DNA from: JAOSJL01 sp963704035
GTDB lineage: Bacteria > Actinomycetota > Acidimicrobiia > IMCC26256 > JAOSJL01
Assembly (NCBI GenBank): GCA_963704035.1
Contig: CAVPGR010000004.1
Location: 1 to 64,000 of the forward strand
Direction of reading: 5' to 3'
Length of the DNA: 64,000 nucleotides
Position numbers and translations under genes: made by a program. The notes under the pieces are model-generated. The model saw only the letters and a program-made list of their open reading frames with translations. It ran no database searches and was not told where the DNA came from. Positions within the stretch are counted from its first letter, which is position 1; each line of letters begins with the position of its first letter. Shown in pieces: positions 1-9,374 of this stretch.

Positions 1-902
1 ACCACCTTGTAGTTGGCCAACGGATTGGCGGCGACGTGGTTGTGCGCCGGCTGGGCGTAGCTGCATTTCCACCGCGTTGAACACGCGATGTGGCCGCGTG
101 GCGATAGGCCGGCATCACCAGCACGGTGGTGGCGTTCAATGAGCACCGGCTCGCCGGTGTTCGGATCGAGCATGTCGGCGAACAATTGCTCGGCCGCGTC
201 GACGTTGGTCCAATCGACCAGCTGGCATTGGCCGCTTGCACGTTGATCCACGGCGTGGCGGCCTGGTACGTGTTGTACGCCGTGCCCTTCCACTTGTAGT
301 TGTTGGTCGCGCCGACCACCAGGTCGATCAGCCGCTTTTCCTTGTTCAGGCCGAACACCTCGCCCACTTCCGCTGCGCGCTGAGAACCAGGTGCGTGCGG
401 TCGAAGAAGATCGCTTCCTTGGTAACCGGCACGATGAAGCCGCGCTTCGTGGTTGCGGCGTTTCGATGTAGTCCTCGCCGAAGCCGAGACTCGGATAGGG
501 CATGCCCGGACGCACTTCGCGATCTTGGTCGGCCATCGCGCGCCGACGCCGGGAATCCTCTCGCCGTCGAGCCGCGTGGGAATGGTCTCGACGAGCTTCG
601 AGACCACGAAGGCCTCTTGGTGGTAGGCCTCCATGATCTTCGCGTGGATGACCTGGCCGGTGATGTTGAGAAGGCGGTGGCGTCGACGCCGTCGCCCGCT
701 TCCAGCAGGTTCACGCCACCGCCCGCGCGCGGGTCAGCGGCCGCACCCACTCGCTTCCGTCGGGCACGAGCCCCTCGGCCAGTTGCGGAGCTGAATGTTC
801 CGGCCGCAAGAGGCCTTGATGGAGAGCTTCGGTGAAATGCGTGACCGTCGCCTTGGGACCGTCCAATTCGAAGCGACGCCGTAATTCCCTGATTTTGACC
901 AC
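1..902 (-). CDS. Phage major capsid protein, partial (cut by window edge)
   Basis: Likely the main shell protein of a tailed-phage head. It starts at a GTG at 902 preceded by a good AAGGAG ribosome site. The first 60 residues contain a basic stretch (VKIRELRRRFEL) and read clearly. After one-base shifts the protein continues with NITGQVIHAKIMEAYHQEAF and VSKLVETIPTRLDGERIPG, the style of capsid proteins whose N-arm is followed by a conserved core. The reading frame breaks near 670-720, near 430-480 and again near 210-240, and the C-terminus lies beyond position 1. Its place directly after a prohead protease and a small decoration-type protein supports the capsid call. Family assignment is inferred from context and resemblance only, because no catalytic motif exists to confirm it. 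Confidence 0.66.
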
Positions 903-959
903 GTGTGTATCTCCTTCGTATTGTTGGATTGAATCGTTGATTGCCGCAGGCCGATCGCC

Positions 960-1444
960 TTACGCCACGGCTTGCGGACCCGCGTGGCTGACGGTGCCGA
1001 CCACGTCGACCAGCACGGCCGCGCCGGCCGGATTGACGCGCTTGCCGCAGTAACCGATCGACAGCTCGGGATTGGCCGAATTGACCGCGATCACTTGCTG
1101 ATTCACAAGCGCCGTGCCGCCGGCGTTGTCGTCGACGCCGATGCGTGCTCCCACTTCGAACGTGGCTGAGGCACAAGCAAATTCGAAAACGCCGGTGGTG
1201 GCCACGCGAATATCCTGCGTGTCGCCCGGGGCGGGATGCGATTGCTGCATGGCCACTCCGGCGAACTTGTCGTGAAACGACTCTTGCGTGGCCGCCAGAC
1301 CGGCGCCATAGGTCAGGGGGGCTAGCCGGCTTGGCCTGTGGTGTCGAGATAGATCAAGTCGCCGATCTCGATCACCGTGGCCGACGCCACCGGCAGGACC
1401 ACGGGGTTCGTTTCTCCATATCTCCAGCGCATCGTATTGGACAT
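960..1444 (-). CDS. Phage capsid decoration-like protein (DUF2190-like), one frameshift
   Basis: A small head protein of about 160 residues, probably one that decorates or stabilises the capsid. It starts at ATG 1444 after a GGGAGAG ribosome site and reads MSNTMRWRYGETNPVVL. The frame is lost at a run of six G at 1316-1321, a typical homopolymer error. Beyond it the protein resumes with AATQESFHDKFAGVAM and a beta-rich, Gly/Ala/Val-rich C-terminal part. The VRVATTGVFEFACAS-like pattern and the following GARIGVDD resemble the DUF2190 family of phage capsid accessory proteins. It lies between the prohead protease and the major capsid gene, the usual position for such proteins. The family call is by resemblance. 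Confidence 0.55.
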
Positions 1445-1520
1445 TTCGTTCTCTCCCTTGTTACTGGAAAAACTTTTGGGCAATGTGAAGGCCGCGGCAC
1501 ACTCTGCTCGGCCAGGCGGT

Positions 1521-2503
1521 TCAGGAGATCGCGCGCACGAAGCTCTTCGCGTCGTACGGACGATCCGGTTCGCCGCGATACTGCTCGCGCGACGTGGACC
1601 TTGCGCTGCTCACGGGTTCGAACTCGCCGCGCCTGCGGCCGGTACTGCTGCGCGCTCTTCGACCAGCGAGCGCACGGCCTTTTCGTTGGGCGCCGCCAGC
1701 AGCGATTGCACGAATTGCTCGCTGACCAGCACCTTGCAGTTGCCCTCCGCGTCGGGACCCACCAGGGCAGCTTGTATTCGCGCAACAGCCGCGCAATCAC
1801 CGCGCGGTGCTCGTGCAGCACGTTGGCGGTTCGCAGTCGGTCGAGCTGCGATTCGACGGCCGTCAACTGCGTCTTGAGGTCGGCTTCGATCTGCTCGACC
1901 AGGTCGGGCCTGGCGGTCCGCAGTTGTTCAAGCGTCAATCGCTCCAAGCAGGCGGCCAACTCCGGGTCGAGTTGCATTTGGTCCGCTTCACCCGTTTCGC
2001 CGGCCTCGTCACCTTCGGCCTCATACAGCCCGCGCGTCGTGGCCGGATCGGCCACCAGGTCGACGCTTTGCACTTTGAGAATCGCCTCGACCACGGTGCG
2101 GCCACCGGCTTGCGACGTGGGCGCCTTGAAATGTTGCGCGAAAAGCCCACGTTTTCCGGGGCGTGGGTGGCATCCCACAACAACTGCTCGGCCAGGCGTG
2201 CTTGGGATTGAAGTGCAAGTCGCCGAACAGCCCCTGCCCTTCTCGCACCGTCGACGTTGCGAATGGCGCCCAGCCGGTCCTGATAGTCGCGGGCCGCCAG
2301 GGGATTGCCCTTGGGATGGTTGACGTTCACTTTCGCGACTTCGTACAAGCCGGCGGCCTGGTGCAAGGCCGCTCGCGGCATAGCGGCGGCCGTTGCGCGA
2401 GGCCAGTCCCAGCAGCTTGACGCCGCGAATGACACGGCCGCCGACGGTCGACTCGCATTTCGACGCCGCACTTCACGAACTCCTGCAGGCATTTATTCAT
2501 CAT
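1521..2503 (-). CDS. Phage prohead protease / scaffold-type protein, several frameshifts
   Basis: Probable head-maturation protease that cleaves scaffold and capsid during procapsid maturation. Start is ATG 2503, eleven bases after a GGAGGA ribosome site; an in-frame ATG at 2536 lies inside a hairpin and is less likely. Reconstructed, the N-terminal part carries SRNGRRYAA, VAKVNVNHPKGNP and DRLGAIRNV, then GLFGDLHFNPKHALAEQLLW, NVGFS, and ILKVQSVDLVADPATTRG. The VQSVDLVADPATT segment is characteristic of phage prohead core proteases of the gp21/U9-S78 type. A long Glu-rich helical region with ERLTLEQLRTARPDLVEQIE follows, as expected of a scaffold tail. The frame shifts several times (about 2440, 2370, 2270, 2130, 1750 and 1640), and the protein ends YDAKSFVRAIS. 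Catalytic residues cannot be assigned with certainty. Confidence 0.62.
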
Positions 2504-2835
2504 TTGGTGTTGTTCCTCCGACAAAAGGAGGCCCATTTGCCGATCCCGTGGATCGACAAATGGGCCCCCAATGATACCTGCTGTGGTCGGCAGGCCCCCG
2601 TGATACCCCGAGCGCGTTGCACGCGCGATACTATGTTCGACGAGATTTTGCTTACTTCTCTCGATGTGCTTAGAATGCGCGTCACGCGAAAAATTGTCCC
2701 GTCGGTTACATGCACTTCGACGTTCGCCCGGCCGTGAAAACCTCGCTTCAACACCTCGCCAAGCGCCTCGCGCGATGCTACGTCAACGCGATTTTTCCAC
2801 TGCATATTGGCATGATCGTGAGTTGTGTCCCTCAT
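2500..2835 (-). CDS. Small hypothetical protein between portal and prohead protease
   Basis: Open frame of about 111 codons starting at ATG 2835, ten bases after the portal stop. The first 75 residues look protein-like, with a basic helix and a beta-type segment VEVHVTDGTIFRVTRIL. The last part of the frame runs through a strong inverted repeat, so the true stop may lie earlier and be hidden by an indel. I do not recognise a family. Small genes here in head operons often encode head-completion or assembly factors, but nothing in this sequence proves it. Confidence 0.35.
   Translation of the reverse strand: MRDTTHDHANMQWKNRVDVASREALGEVLKRGFHGRANVEVHVTDGTIFRVTRILSTSREVSKISSNIVSRVQRARGITGACRPQQVSLGAHLSIHGIGKWASFCRRNNTK
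2530..2566. terminator. 17-bp inverted repeat, terminator- or attenuator-like
   Basis: Two 17-base arms (2530-2546 and 2550-2566) pair with a single mismatch around a three-base loop. On the minus strand the stem is followed by a short CTTTTG stretch, which is a weak U-tract. It lies just ahead of the prohead protease gene, so it could reduce read-through between the packaging genes and the capsid genes, or act as an RNA processing site. Confidence 0.5.
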
Positions 2836-2845
2836 GATTTCGATA

Positions 2846-4319
2846 CTAGCGAATCGCGCGGCCGTTTTCAATTTGAGTTTGTGAGCCATTTTCGAAATTC
2901 TTTTCCGCGCCGTTTTCAAGCGCGCGCTGTGCGCGAAATGCTCGCGCATATTCGTTTGCTCTTGGTCGTAGTCCAAGCCTCGCCGCTGGCTCCACGTTTG
3001 CGGCGAGAATGCCGCACTCCATTTCGATACGCGGCTTGCGCTTTGGCCAACGCGTCGCGTACCGCCAGCGTGGGCGGACCGACTTGTATCTCGACGTCAT
3101 CCTCGACGTCCTCCGGCAAGTTACCCGCCGCCACGGCGTTCTCCATCACGCCGCCACATGACCTCCAGGTCGTCCTCATCATGCGCGCCTGCAACCGCTC
3201 GAACATCCGTATCGCCGGGCCTTCGGCCACCATCGTCGAGGCGTAGTTCGCGTTCGACGCGTCGGAGGTGAAGCATGAACTCCGGCATCACCAGCCGGCA
3301 GGCGATCGCCGGAGCTCGGCCTGCAATACCGTGACATAGTTGGCCGCGTCGAGCCCCGCGATCGGGAAGTCGTATTCGATGCCGGCATGCGTTCGAGGAT
3401 CGTGCCGGGGCCGTAGCGGCGGAAATTGGTCGTTTGTCCCGTTGCCGAGAGGTTAAGCTGTGAATCCGTCTGTCCCGCGACGAATTGCTCCACGCCCGCG
3501 CGGGTCGCGCCGCGATGTTTGCGAATCAGTGCAATCGCCGATTGGAATTTCGGCCACGACGCTCATGTTGCGCAAGAGTTTCTCGGTCCGCCGCAGATTC
3601 TTTCGCACCGGGTAGTACAGCGGTAGTCCCCGTTTCACGTTGGCGTCGACGTTCGCCTTGCGATGCTGAATCTCGGCGGCGTCGACCGCTTGGCCGTCGA
3701 CGTAGTACGCCAGCGCCGTTTCCACGTCGTCCGGCTCGGTGAGGATGCCAAAACTGGACGACGGATCGGCAGCCGAGCCGGGCGGCGTGCCACTTGCCCC
3801 GGCTCGACAAACCGTACGCGGGTTTGGCCGCCGGACGTGACGAAGTAGACGCAGAAACACCTCGCCGTCGCGGTCCCAGCGTCGCACGATCTCCTGCTGC
3901 CGCGCGTGCCAGGCGTTTTCGAAGACGAAATCGTCGAGCACTTGCTGGGCCCGCTCGGCCAGCTCGGGCGATGCGTTGCGACCTTTCTTCACGGCCGCTC
4001 GGTAGGTGTGCCCGAACCAACCAGGTAGCTGATGCGGTTTTCGTGCGCATTGATGGCGAACTCGTTGCTCACGGCCAGCAGGCGGCATTGCTCGCGAATG
4101 TTGCGAACTGCGACTCGTTCACGAAGGGCGCGTGCGCAGTGGAGAACGCCGTCGATCCCGAGCCGAGCGCCGTCACTCGCCGCCGTCGTCCCACATCGAC
4201 TCGCGCGGATCGACGAAATTATCCCACAGGCTTTGCCAGGCCTCCAACAGCCGCCGTTCGAGTTGCTCGCTGATCGTCGAATGACCAGGTCCGTTGCCAA
4301 TCGCGTGTCCGTTGTTCAT
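2846..4319 (-). CDS. Phage portal protein, several frameshifts
   Basis: Forms the dodecameric portal through which DNA enters the capsid. ATG 4319 follows AGGAG by eight bases and lies 22 bases after the large-terminase stop. Reconstructed length is about 490 residues, normal for portals. Recognisable pieces in order: LEAWQSLWDNFVDPRESMWD near residue 20, REQCRLLAVSNEFAINAHEN with RISYLVGFGHTYRA, QQEIVRRWDRDGEVFLR, ALAYYVDGQAVDAAEIQHRK, then YYPVRKNLRRTEKLLRNMSV, and near the C-terminus MENAVAAGNLPEDVEDDVEI followed by IEMECGILAANVEPAARLG. Breaks occur near 4175, 4015, 3860, 3540, 3400, 3300, 3030 and 2940. Position between terminase and protease matches the standard head-gene order. Confidence 0.75.
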
Positions 4320-4340
4320 GGGATAAAGCTCCTGTGGGTA

Positions 4341-5964
4341 TTAGTATTGGTCGCCAGAAAGGTTGCAAAGCGGCAAACGATCGCCCAGCCCGTGCCGCGT
4401 GCCGCTTCGCCAGCAGGTCGCCGGCCAGTCGAACGGCCATCTCCAAGGCATCGGGTCCGTCGTCGTAATCGCCGACAGGAAATTCCTGCAACTGCTCGAT
4501 CAGCATTCGTGTGCCGTGCGAGTTCGATTTGAAAGCGCAGCGCCGCGCGGACAGATACGGCCCCAGTCGCCGAATGCCGCACTTGCTTGTTCACACGGTT
4601 GTCAATGCCCCACGGTTGCACGCCGACGATGCCTTGCTGCTGGAACTCTTCCTCGAACTGCTCGGCCAGCAACTGCTGAAACTGGTTGGTTTCGACGCCG
4701 AACACCTCGGGCTCGAACGCGCGGCAGAGCTCCGCGCCGGCGGCCACGATGTCGCGCGTCGGACGCCGCGCCGACGTCGGCCTCGACGTGCAACACTCCG
4801 CGCCGATCGACGCACAACAGCACGAACGCCGAATAGTCGCTGCGCCGCAAGTCGCGCCCTTGGCTCGGATCGAGCGCCGCCACTCGCGCCTGGTACTCGG
4901 CCGGCCACTGGTCGAACCAAATGTCGCCGGTGAAGTAACCCTCAGGCCACTCGCACAAGTCAGGGTTCAGCGGCGAGCCTTGCTTTTCACGCTCGAAGGC
5001 CGTGCGGCCCCCCTCGACGCGCATCCGCATCAGCATGTAGAGGTCTTCTTCGTTCGGGCCACAACACTCGGGCCGGCCTCCATCGCGCGGCGATTGCGCT
5101 CGAAGAACTCCAAGGCATCGGCGGTCGGATTCTCAAGCGTGGCATCGCAATAAATCGACTCCCATTCGCGCCACAGATTCATGTGGTCTGGCCAGCGCTC
5201 GATGGCCGCGAACACGCGCGACGTCCAGCCCGGCGTGCGATCGAGCCGCAACGCCAGCGCATCGCGATGCAAGGCCGTGGCCAGGTTGACGACGTTGGTG
5301 TGTTTGTTGCCAGCCTTGAGCAGCGTGCCTTCGAACCACTCGCGCGACTGCTCGCGCTGCGTGGCGGATTGCCGGTGACCGTCGTTCTCCAGATCGTCGC
5401 ACACGACGAGTGTGGGGCGATGAGCTTGATAACGCCGGCCGCGCAGACCCTGGCCTGAGCCGAACGCTTCGATCGTGACGCCGTTGCGCAGCCGGATCGA
5501 TTGCGCACGCCATACGAGTCCGCGACCTGTCGAAGCGGGATAGTCCTGCGCGAGTAATTCGTTTGACACCAGTTCGTGCCTGATGTTCTCCAGATGTCGC
5601 ACGGCCTGCTGCTTCGTATCCGAAACGATCCAGATATAGGGCTCCCAGCACTCCACCGCCGCGCCAACACATACGCCAGCGTGGCCACCGTCGATTTAGC
5701 GGCGCCGCGCGGACCGATGACGTCGAGCTTCGCGCCGCGATCGGCGGTCATCGCATCCAATTGCTCACCCAGCCAAACGTGCATGCCCGACGGCTGGCGG
5801 CGAAAGTGGCGCGGCCAGGTAGCGGCGTCCCCATTCGAGCAGTCCGTCGGCGTCGGCCTGGCCGGTCCGAATGCGCCGCGCAAGTCGGCCTTGAGCCGCA
5901 GCGCCGCATCGGCCCACCACGCAGGCGCCAGTCCGCAGGCATCCCAACCGGTGGTAGTGATCAT
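4341..5964 (-). CDS. terL: Phage terminase large subunit, several frameshifts
   Basis: DNA-packaging motor: an ATPase that pumps DNA into the prohead plus a nuclease that cuts concatemers. ATG 5964 overlaps the stop of the small-subunit gene (ATGA), indicating translational coupling. The ATPase half shows the P-loop GPRGAAKST near residue 90, the following SDTKQQAVRHLENIRHEL segment, and the acidic Walker B LVVCDDLEND. The nuclease half shows ALDPSQGRDLRRSDYSAF (first metal-binding Asp), FGVETNQFQQLLAEQFEE, and a late acidic DYDDGPDALEMAV. Length when repaired is about 540 residues, in the normal range. Frame breaks lie near 5690, 5075, 4745 and 4440. Stop TAA at 4341-4343 in the best final frame. 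Confidence 0.88.
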
Positions 5965-6420
5965 TTGCCGTCTCCGCCCGTGGATAGCGCTTGCAGTTTT
6001 TCCGTCAACTCCGTCAGTCGTTCGAAGATGCGCTGTTGCAGGTCTTCGTCAGTGACTTCCTCCAAGATGATCGAGGCGAACTGGGCCAGCGCTTGCGAAA
6101 GTTGCTCGGGGCTGACCGTGTACGGTCGTCGCCGGCCATAGCGATCGGGATGTGTGCTCCAGCGCCACGCGGCGGCGCCGCCAATAGCGTCCCTCCTTGG
6201 CCGCCGCGTTGATGTGCGCCAGATGCTGAATCTCGTGCCTGGTTTCCGCTTGTTGCAAAGCCGCGGCGAATTCGGCGTCGCGCTTGGCCGTGTTGCGAAT
6301 CGTGTCCGGATGGCAACCGACGTAGCGGGCCGCCGCCGTGCGCGAGCAGCCCACGGCCAGAATCGCGCAGATCTCGCTCCGCTTGACCTCGGTCAGCACG
6401 CATCGACCGTTGGATTCCAT
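5961..6420 (-). CDS. Phage terminase small subunit-like DNA-binding protein
   Basis: Probable DNA-recognition subunit that brings viral DNA to the terminase motor. ATG 6420 opens a protein of about 150 residues with a resolvase-type helix-turn-helix: GCSRTAAARYVGCHPDTIRN around residues 20-45. A helical region, AEFAAALQQAETRHEIQHL, is followed by INAAAKEGRYWRAAAWALEH after a one-base repair near 6165. The C-terminal helix ends in LTELTEKLQALSTGGDGK, and its TGA overlaps the ATG of the large subunit. Small size, HTH, and direct coupling to terL support the role. No sequence-specific residues can be assigned. Confidence 0.68.
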
Positions 6421-6433
6421 GCGGCGGTGTTCC

Positions 6434-7536
6434 TTATCCTTGTCCCACGTATTCGAACGACACCAGGCTGCGACCCACACTGGCGCGATAGCCGCGATAG
6501 TGCTCTCCCGCACTTCTCGAGCCCGACTTCAGCACGCGCGCCACGCGCCACCGGCTCGAACGGCGACAATGTGCAACCAGCGCCGGATGGCTGGCCGTCA
6601 CGTTGACGCGGTGGCCTTGTTGCAAGTGCACGTCACATACGGCCTCGGCCACGCGCATGCCGATGCCAATCCCTTGGTAGTCGGGCAGCGTCACCAGGCG
6701 GCGAAATGCGCCAGCGGTCTTTTCGGCCGATCATCGGCAGCGTGGCGCAAAATGTCACTGGATTGCCGCGCCACCAACCGGCGTAGCAGCGCGCCATGCT
6801 GTTGAGCTTGCCGCTCAAATAGTGATGCGGCGCAAGCGCGCCACAGTCGAGCTCGCACGCGGCGCAGCTCGACGTGAATCTCGGGCCGCCGAAGTCGCCT
6901 CCGCGTGCACGTGCGATCGGCCATGTCCACCACCCAGTCGGGCTCGAGCCAGTCGGCCACGTCGTAGTGACACGTCACGGCCACGAAGCGACAACGAATC
7001 GCCCCTCCTCGAATCGACTTGGCCACCGCCGCCGAGCCGATTTGCGCCACGTTGCGGTCGACCACACTGGTAAATTCGTCGAACACGACCACGGGCGCGG
7101 CATCGCTTCCCGCCTCCGGCGACGTTATCCCCACGGACAACGCTCGGGCCAGGTTGCAGCGAAACTGTTCCCCTCCGCTGAGCACGCGATACGGGCGAAC
7201 CCAAGCCGGCGGCGAGCTAAAGCCCACGGCAGTCAACAGACCGGTGATCCGCTTCACACTTAGCTCACCGAAGCAGTCGACCACCGCGCGATCCACGGGC
7301 CAATCCGCAGCGCTCGTCACATACGCGCCGAACGCCTGCCGTGCGATCGTCGACTTGCCGCTGCCCGAGGGACCGACAATCAGGCCGATCGTCCAGTCCT
7401 CCTCGACCGCCGGCACGTCGACGGCAAACGACGCGCTCGCACGTGCCGCCAGCGGCACATCGAACATGCCGGCGACTTGCTGCACGCGAAACGAGTCGTA
7501 AACCGGACAATTAACCTCCGCCCTGACAACCGCCAT
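6434..7536 (-). CDS. ABC-type ATPase fused to GNAT acetyltransferase (COG2401-like)
   Basis: One protein of about 365 residues. The N-terminal 230 residues form an ABC ATPase without membrane segments: P-loop GPSGSGKST near residue 55, signature RVLSGGEQFRCNLARAL near 125, Walker B VVVFDEFTSVVDR, and an H-loop in VAVTCHYDVADWL. After one-base shifts near 6850 and 6720 the chain continues as a GNAT domain: LSGKLNSMARCYAGWWRGNP, then the acetyl-CoA loop LPDYQGIGIGMRVAEAV. The same domain pair is known as COG2401 (ABC ATPase fused to an acetyltransferase). Its role is unknown. Within a packaging operon it may act on DNA, on host proteins or on tRNA, but this is inference. Start ATG 7536, stop 6434. 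Confidence 0.8.
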
Positions 7537-7594
7537 GCCTCTTCCCCCTCCTTCTTCTTTCCTACAGCCTACGGCCTACAGCCGACAGCCTCTT

Positions 7595-8151
7595 CTAAAG
7601 CGTCGTTACTCGGCACTTGAATCCATCTGCGGAAAGCCGCTCGAACAGTCCGCGCTGCTCGTGTTCGTCCTGACATTCCACGACGACTTGAAACAAAGTC
7701 GGCACGATCACGTCGCTCGGCGCCGATTCGTCATCGACGTCGAGCGACAGGTGCTCCGTCAGCAGGTTGTCCAGCATTGCTTGCACGGCTTGGTTGTCGG
7801 TGGCGACGTCGGCCACGAGCGATTGGAGCAATTCCGCGTCGGCGCCGGCCATGGCCGCCAAGGGATCGAGCGTCGCCAAGAGCTTCAGCGCTTCGTTGTC
7901 ATCAATGTCGAGCACCAGCACCGGCACAAGCGCATCGGCGCAACCTCCACGCGCAAATGACCGTCGACCAACTGTAGCGATCCGTCCGGCAGCTCACGCG
8001 CCAAGAGCGCATCGGCGAAGCCGATCTCCGCCAGCACGCCGCGCATGGCATCGCGCTGTCCGGCCGGATGCGTCCGCCAATTCCGCGGATGCGGCCGCAA
8101 CTCCTTCGCCGCCACCCGCCGAAACTCTTTCACCCGATCCCGAATCTGCAT
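7595..8151 (-). CDS. ParB N-terminal-like domain protein of phage operon, one frameshift
   Basis: Protein of about 185 residues with a ParB/sulfiredoxin-type fold at its N-terminus: AAKELRPHPRNWRTHPAGQR near residue 15 resembles the box before the catalytic or nucleotide-binding loop, and LQLVDGHLRVEVA near 60 is equivalent to the GHR/GEHR motif. The frame breaks near 7925; after it the chain reads VPVLVLDIDDNEALKLLATL, typical of stand-alone ParB-like proteins, and an acidic C-terminal part. In phages such proteins occur beside terminase genes and may be nucleases, CTP-binding clamps or parts of DNA modification systems. Which applies is not visible here. Start ATG 8151. Confidence 0.72.
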
Positions 8152-8218
8152 AGTGTTCTCCTCCCTCCGTCCCCCCGTCTTCGTCCTCCAGCCTCCAGCC
8201 TCCGGCCTCCAGCCTCGC

Positions 8219-8464
8219 TCAAGCGTCGCGCAACCGCTCCGCGATGTGCGACAACTTCACCTCATGCGTATCCAACCGCGACTCGTGCCGCGCCGTGACC
8301 GCCCACATGCGGCGCCGCTCGTCGGAGGTGCGATCCATCTTGTCGCACAGGTCGACGATCTTGCTGGCGATCACGGCCAACTTGGCGTGCACCTTGAACA
8401 TCCACGGTCCCACGGCCAGGCCAATCGAAATCAGCGATCCAATCAGTAGCGTCCACTCGTCCAT
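8219..8464 (-). CDS. Small single-span membrane protein, holin-like or phage XhlA-like
   Basis: An 81-residue protein starting MDEWTLLIGSLISIGLAVGP: one hydrophobic N-terminal segment of about 18 residues followed by a charged helix (KIVDLCDKMDRTSDERRRMW). This architecture, with one membrane helix and a coiled-coil-like tail, is common for small phage lysis accessory proteins. It lies between the unknown 8.5-9.4 kb gene and the ParB-like gene. ATG 8464 is preferred over an in-frame ATG at 8494 because the latter would add a non-hydrophobic leader. The lysis role is a guess from topology. Confidence 0.5.
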   Translation of the reverse strand: MDEWTLLIGSLISIGLAVGPWMFKVHAKLAVIASKIVDLCDKMDRTSDERRRMWAVTARHESRLDTHEVKLSHIAERLRDA

Positions 8465-8502
8465 CGTCGCCCTCGCTTCCCAGAGTTGATGCACATCTCA
8501 AT

Positions 8503-9363
8503 TCAAGGCGCCTGCCCGGGCGGATCGGTGAAGATGGCGCTGGTGGCCGTGGAATGGCGCTGGCGGCGCCGGTAAGCGAAACCGGTGGGCCGGCATAAGT
8601 CCCCGCGCTCAACACGGCGCTCGACGGCCAGCGCTTGGCCAGCACCAGCGCTTCGTTGTACGGCACCGCGAATGGCCGTCAGGTCGCTTTCCGTCGGCCA
8701 CCATTGCACCGGCGGGCGTTCTTCGGTCATTTCCACGCTGGTCATCACTTTCGACGGATCGTAGTTGGCAAAGTCCGTGTCCTTGAGCGTGAACGCGGGG
8801 TCGTACGCCTGCACTCGCGTGTAACCAAAATACTTCGTGGCCAAGAGCGCCAGGATTTCGCGCAGGTACTGTCCCACCTTCGACGCGAACGAATCGGTGA
8901 TGTACGTCGACAGCTCGTTCTCCGAGTGCTGCATCATTTCCGAGAGCATCAACAGCGCCAATTGCGCGTACTCGCGGATGTCGGGCTGGCGCATGCGCTC
9001 GCCGAAGAACGGAATCGGCCAGGCCAGAAAGATCTGCGGCGTCGGCGTGGCATGCTGCACCACCAGGCCGTTCGAGTCGTTGGGCAATCGCTGCCGATCG
9101 GCCAGCCGTTTGCGCACCGTCACGATCAACTGATGCAGGTCGAACCAGAACTGCTTGTGCGGCGGACCGTAAAATCGCACGTCCGGCCGGTGCATCAGCT
9201 CGAACATGTTGCGGCCCACCAGGCTGTGAAACTGATAGATGACGCCGTTGTTGGTCCACATTTTTTGATTGGGGTTGGCGATGGCATAGCCGGCTTCGCC
9301 CCAGCGCCCGTTGTCGTACCACAGGATTTCGTCGGTGCCGAATTGCAGTGATGTGTTGCTCAT
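8503..9363 (-). CDS. Unrecognised conserved phage protein, about 285 residues
   Basis: Starts at ATG 9363 after GGGAGC and reads without interruption for about 235 residues, so the protein sequence is reliable: LQFGTDEILWYDNGRWGEAG, FHSLVGRNMFELMHRPDVRF, ILALLATKYFGYTRVQAYDP. The frame is disturbed near 8665, where another frame continues VPYNEALVLAKRWPSSAVLS. It has no signal peptide or membrane segment and is rich in aromatic residues. I do not recognise the family. Its place between the secreted protease and the small membrane protein, inside a head-packaging operon, suggests a structural or DNA-injection role, but the sequence itself does not show it. Confidence 0.55.
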   Translation of the reverse strand: MSNTSLQFGTDEILWYDNGRWGEAGYAIANPNQKMWTNNGVIYQFHSLVGRNMFELMHRPDVRFYGPPHKQFWFDLHQLIVTVRKRLADRQRLPNDSNGLVVQHATPTPQIFLAWPIPFFGERMRQPDIREYAQLALLMLSEMMQHSENELSTYITDSFASKVGQYLREILALLATKYFGYTRVQAYDPAFTLKDTDFANYDPSKVMTSVEMTEERPPVQWWPTESDLTAIRGAVQRSAGAGQALAVERRVERGDLCRPTGFAYRRRQRHSTATSAIFTDPPGQAP

Positions 9364-9374
9364 GAAATGCTCCC

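Noticed and set aside
346..1176. A 276-codon minus-strand ORF over the capsid and decoration genes
   Set aside because: Arg-rich shadow composition; the real proteins occupy other frames with ribosome sites.
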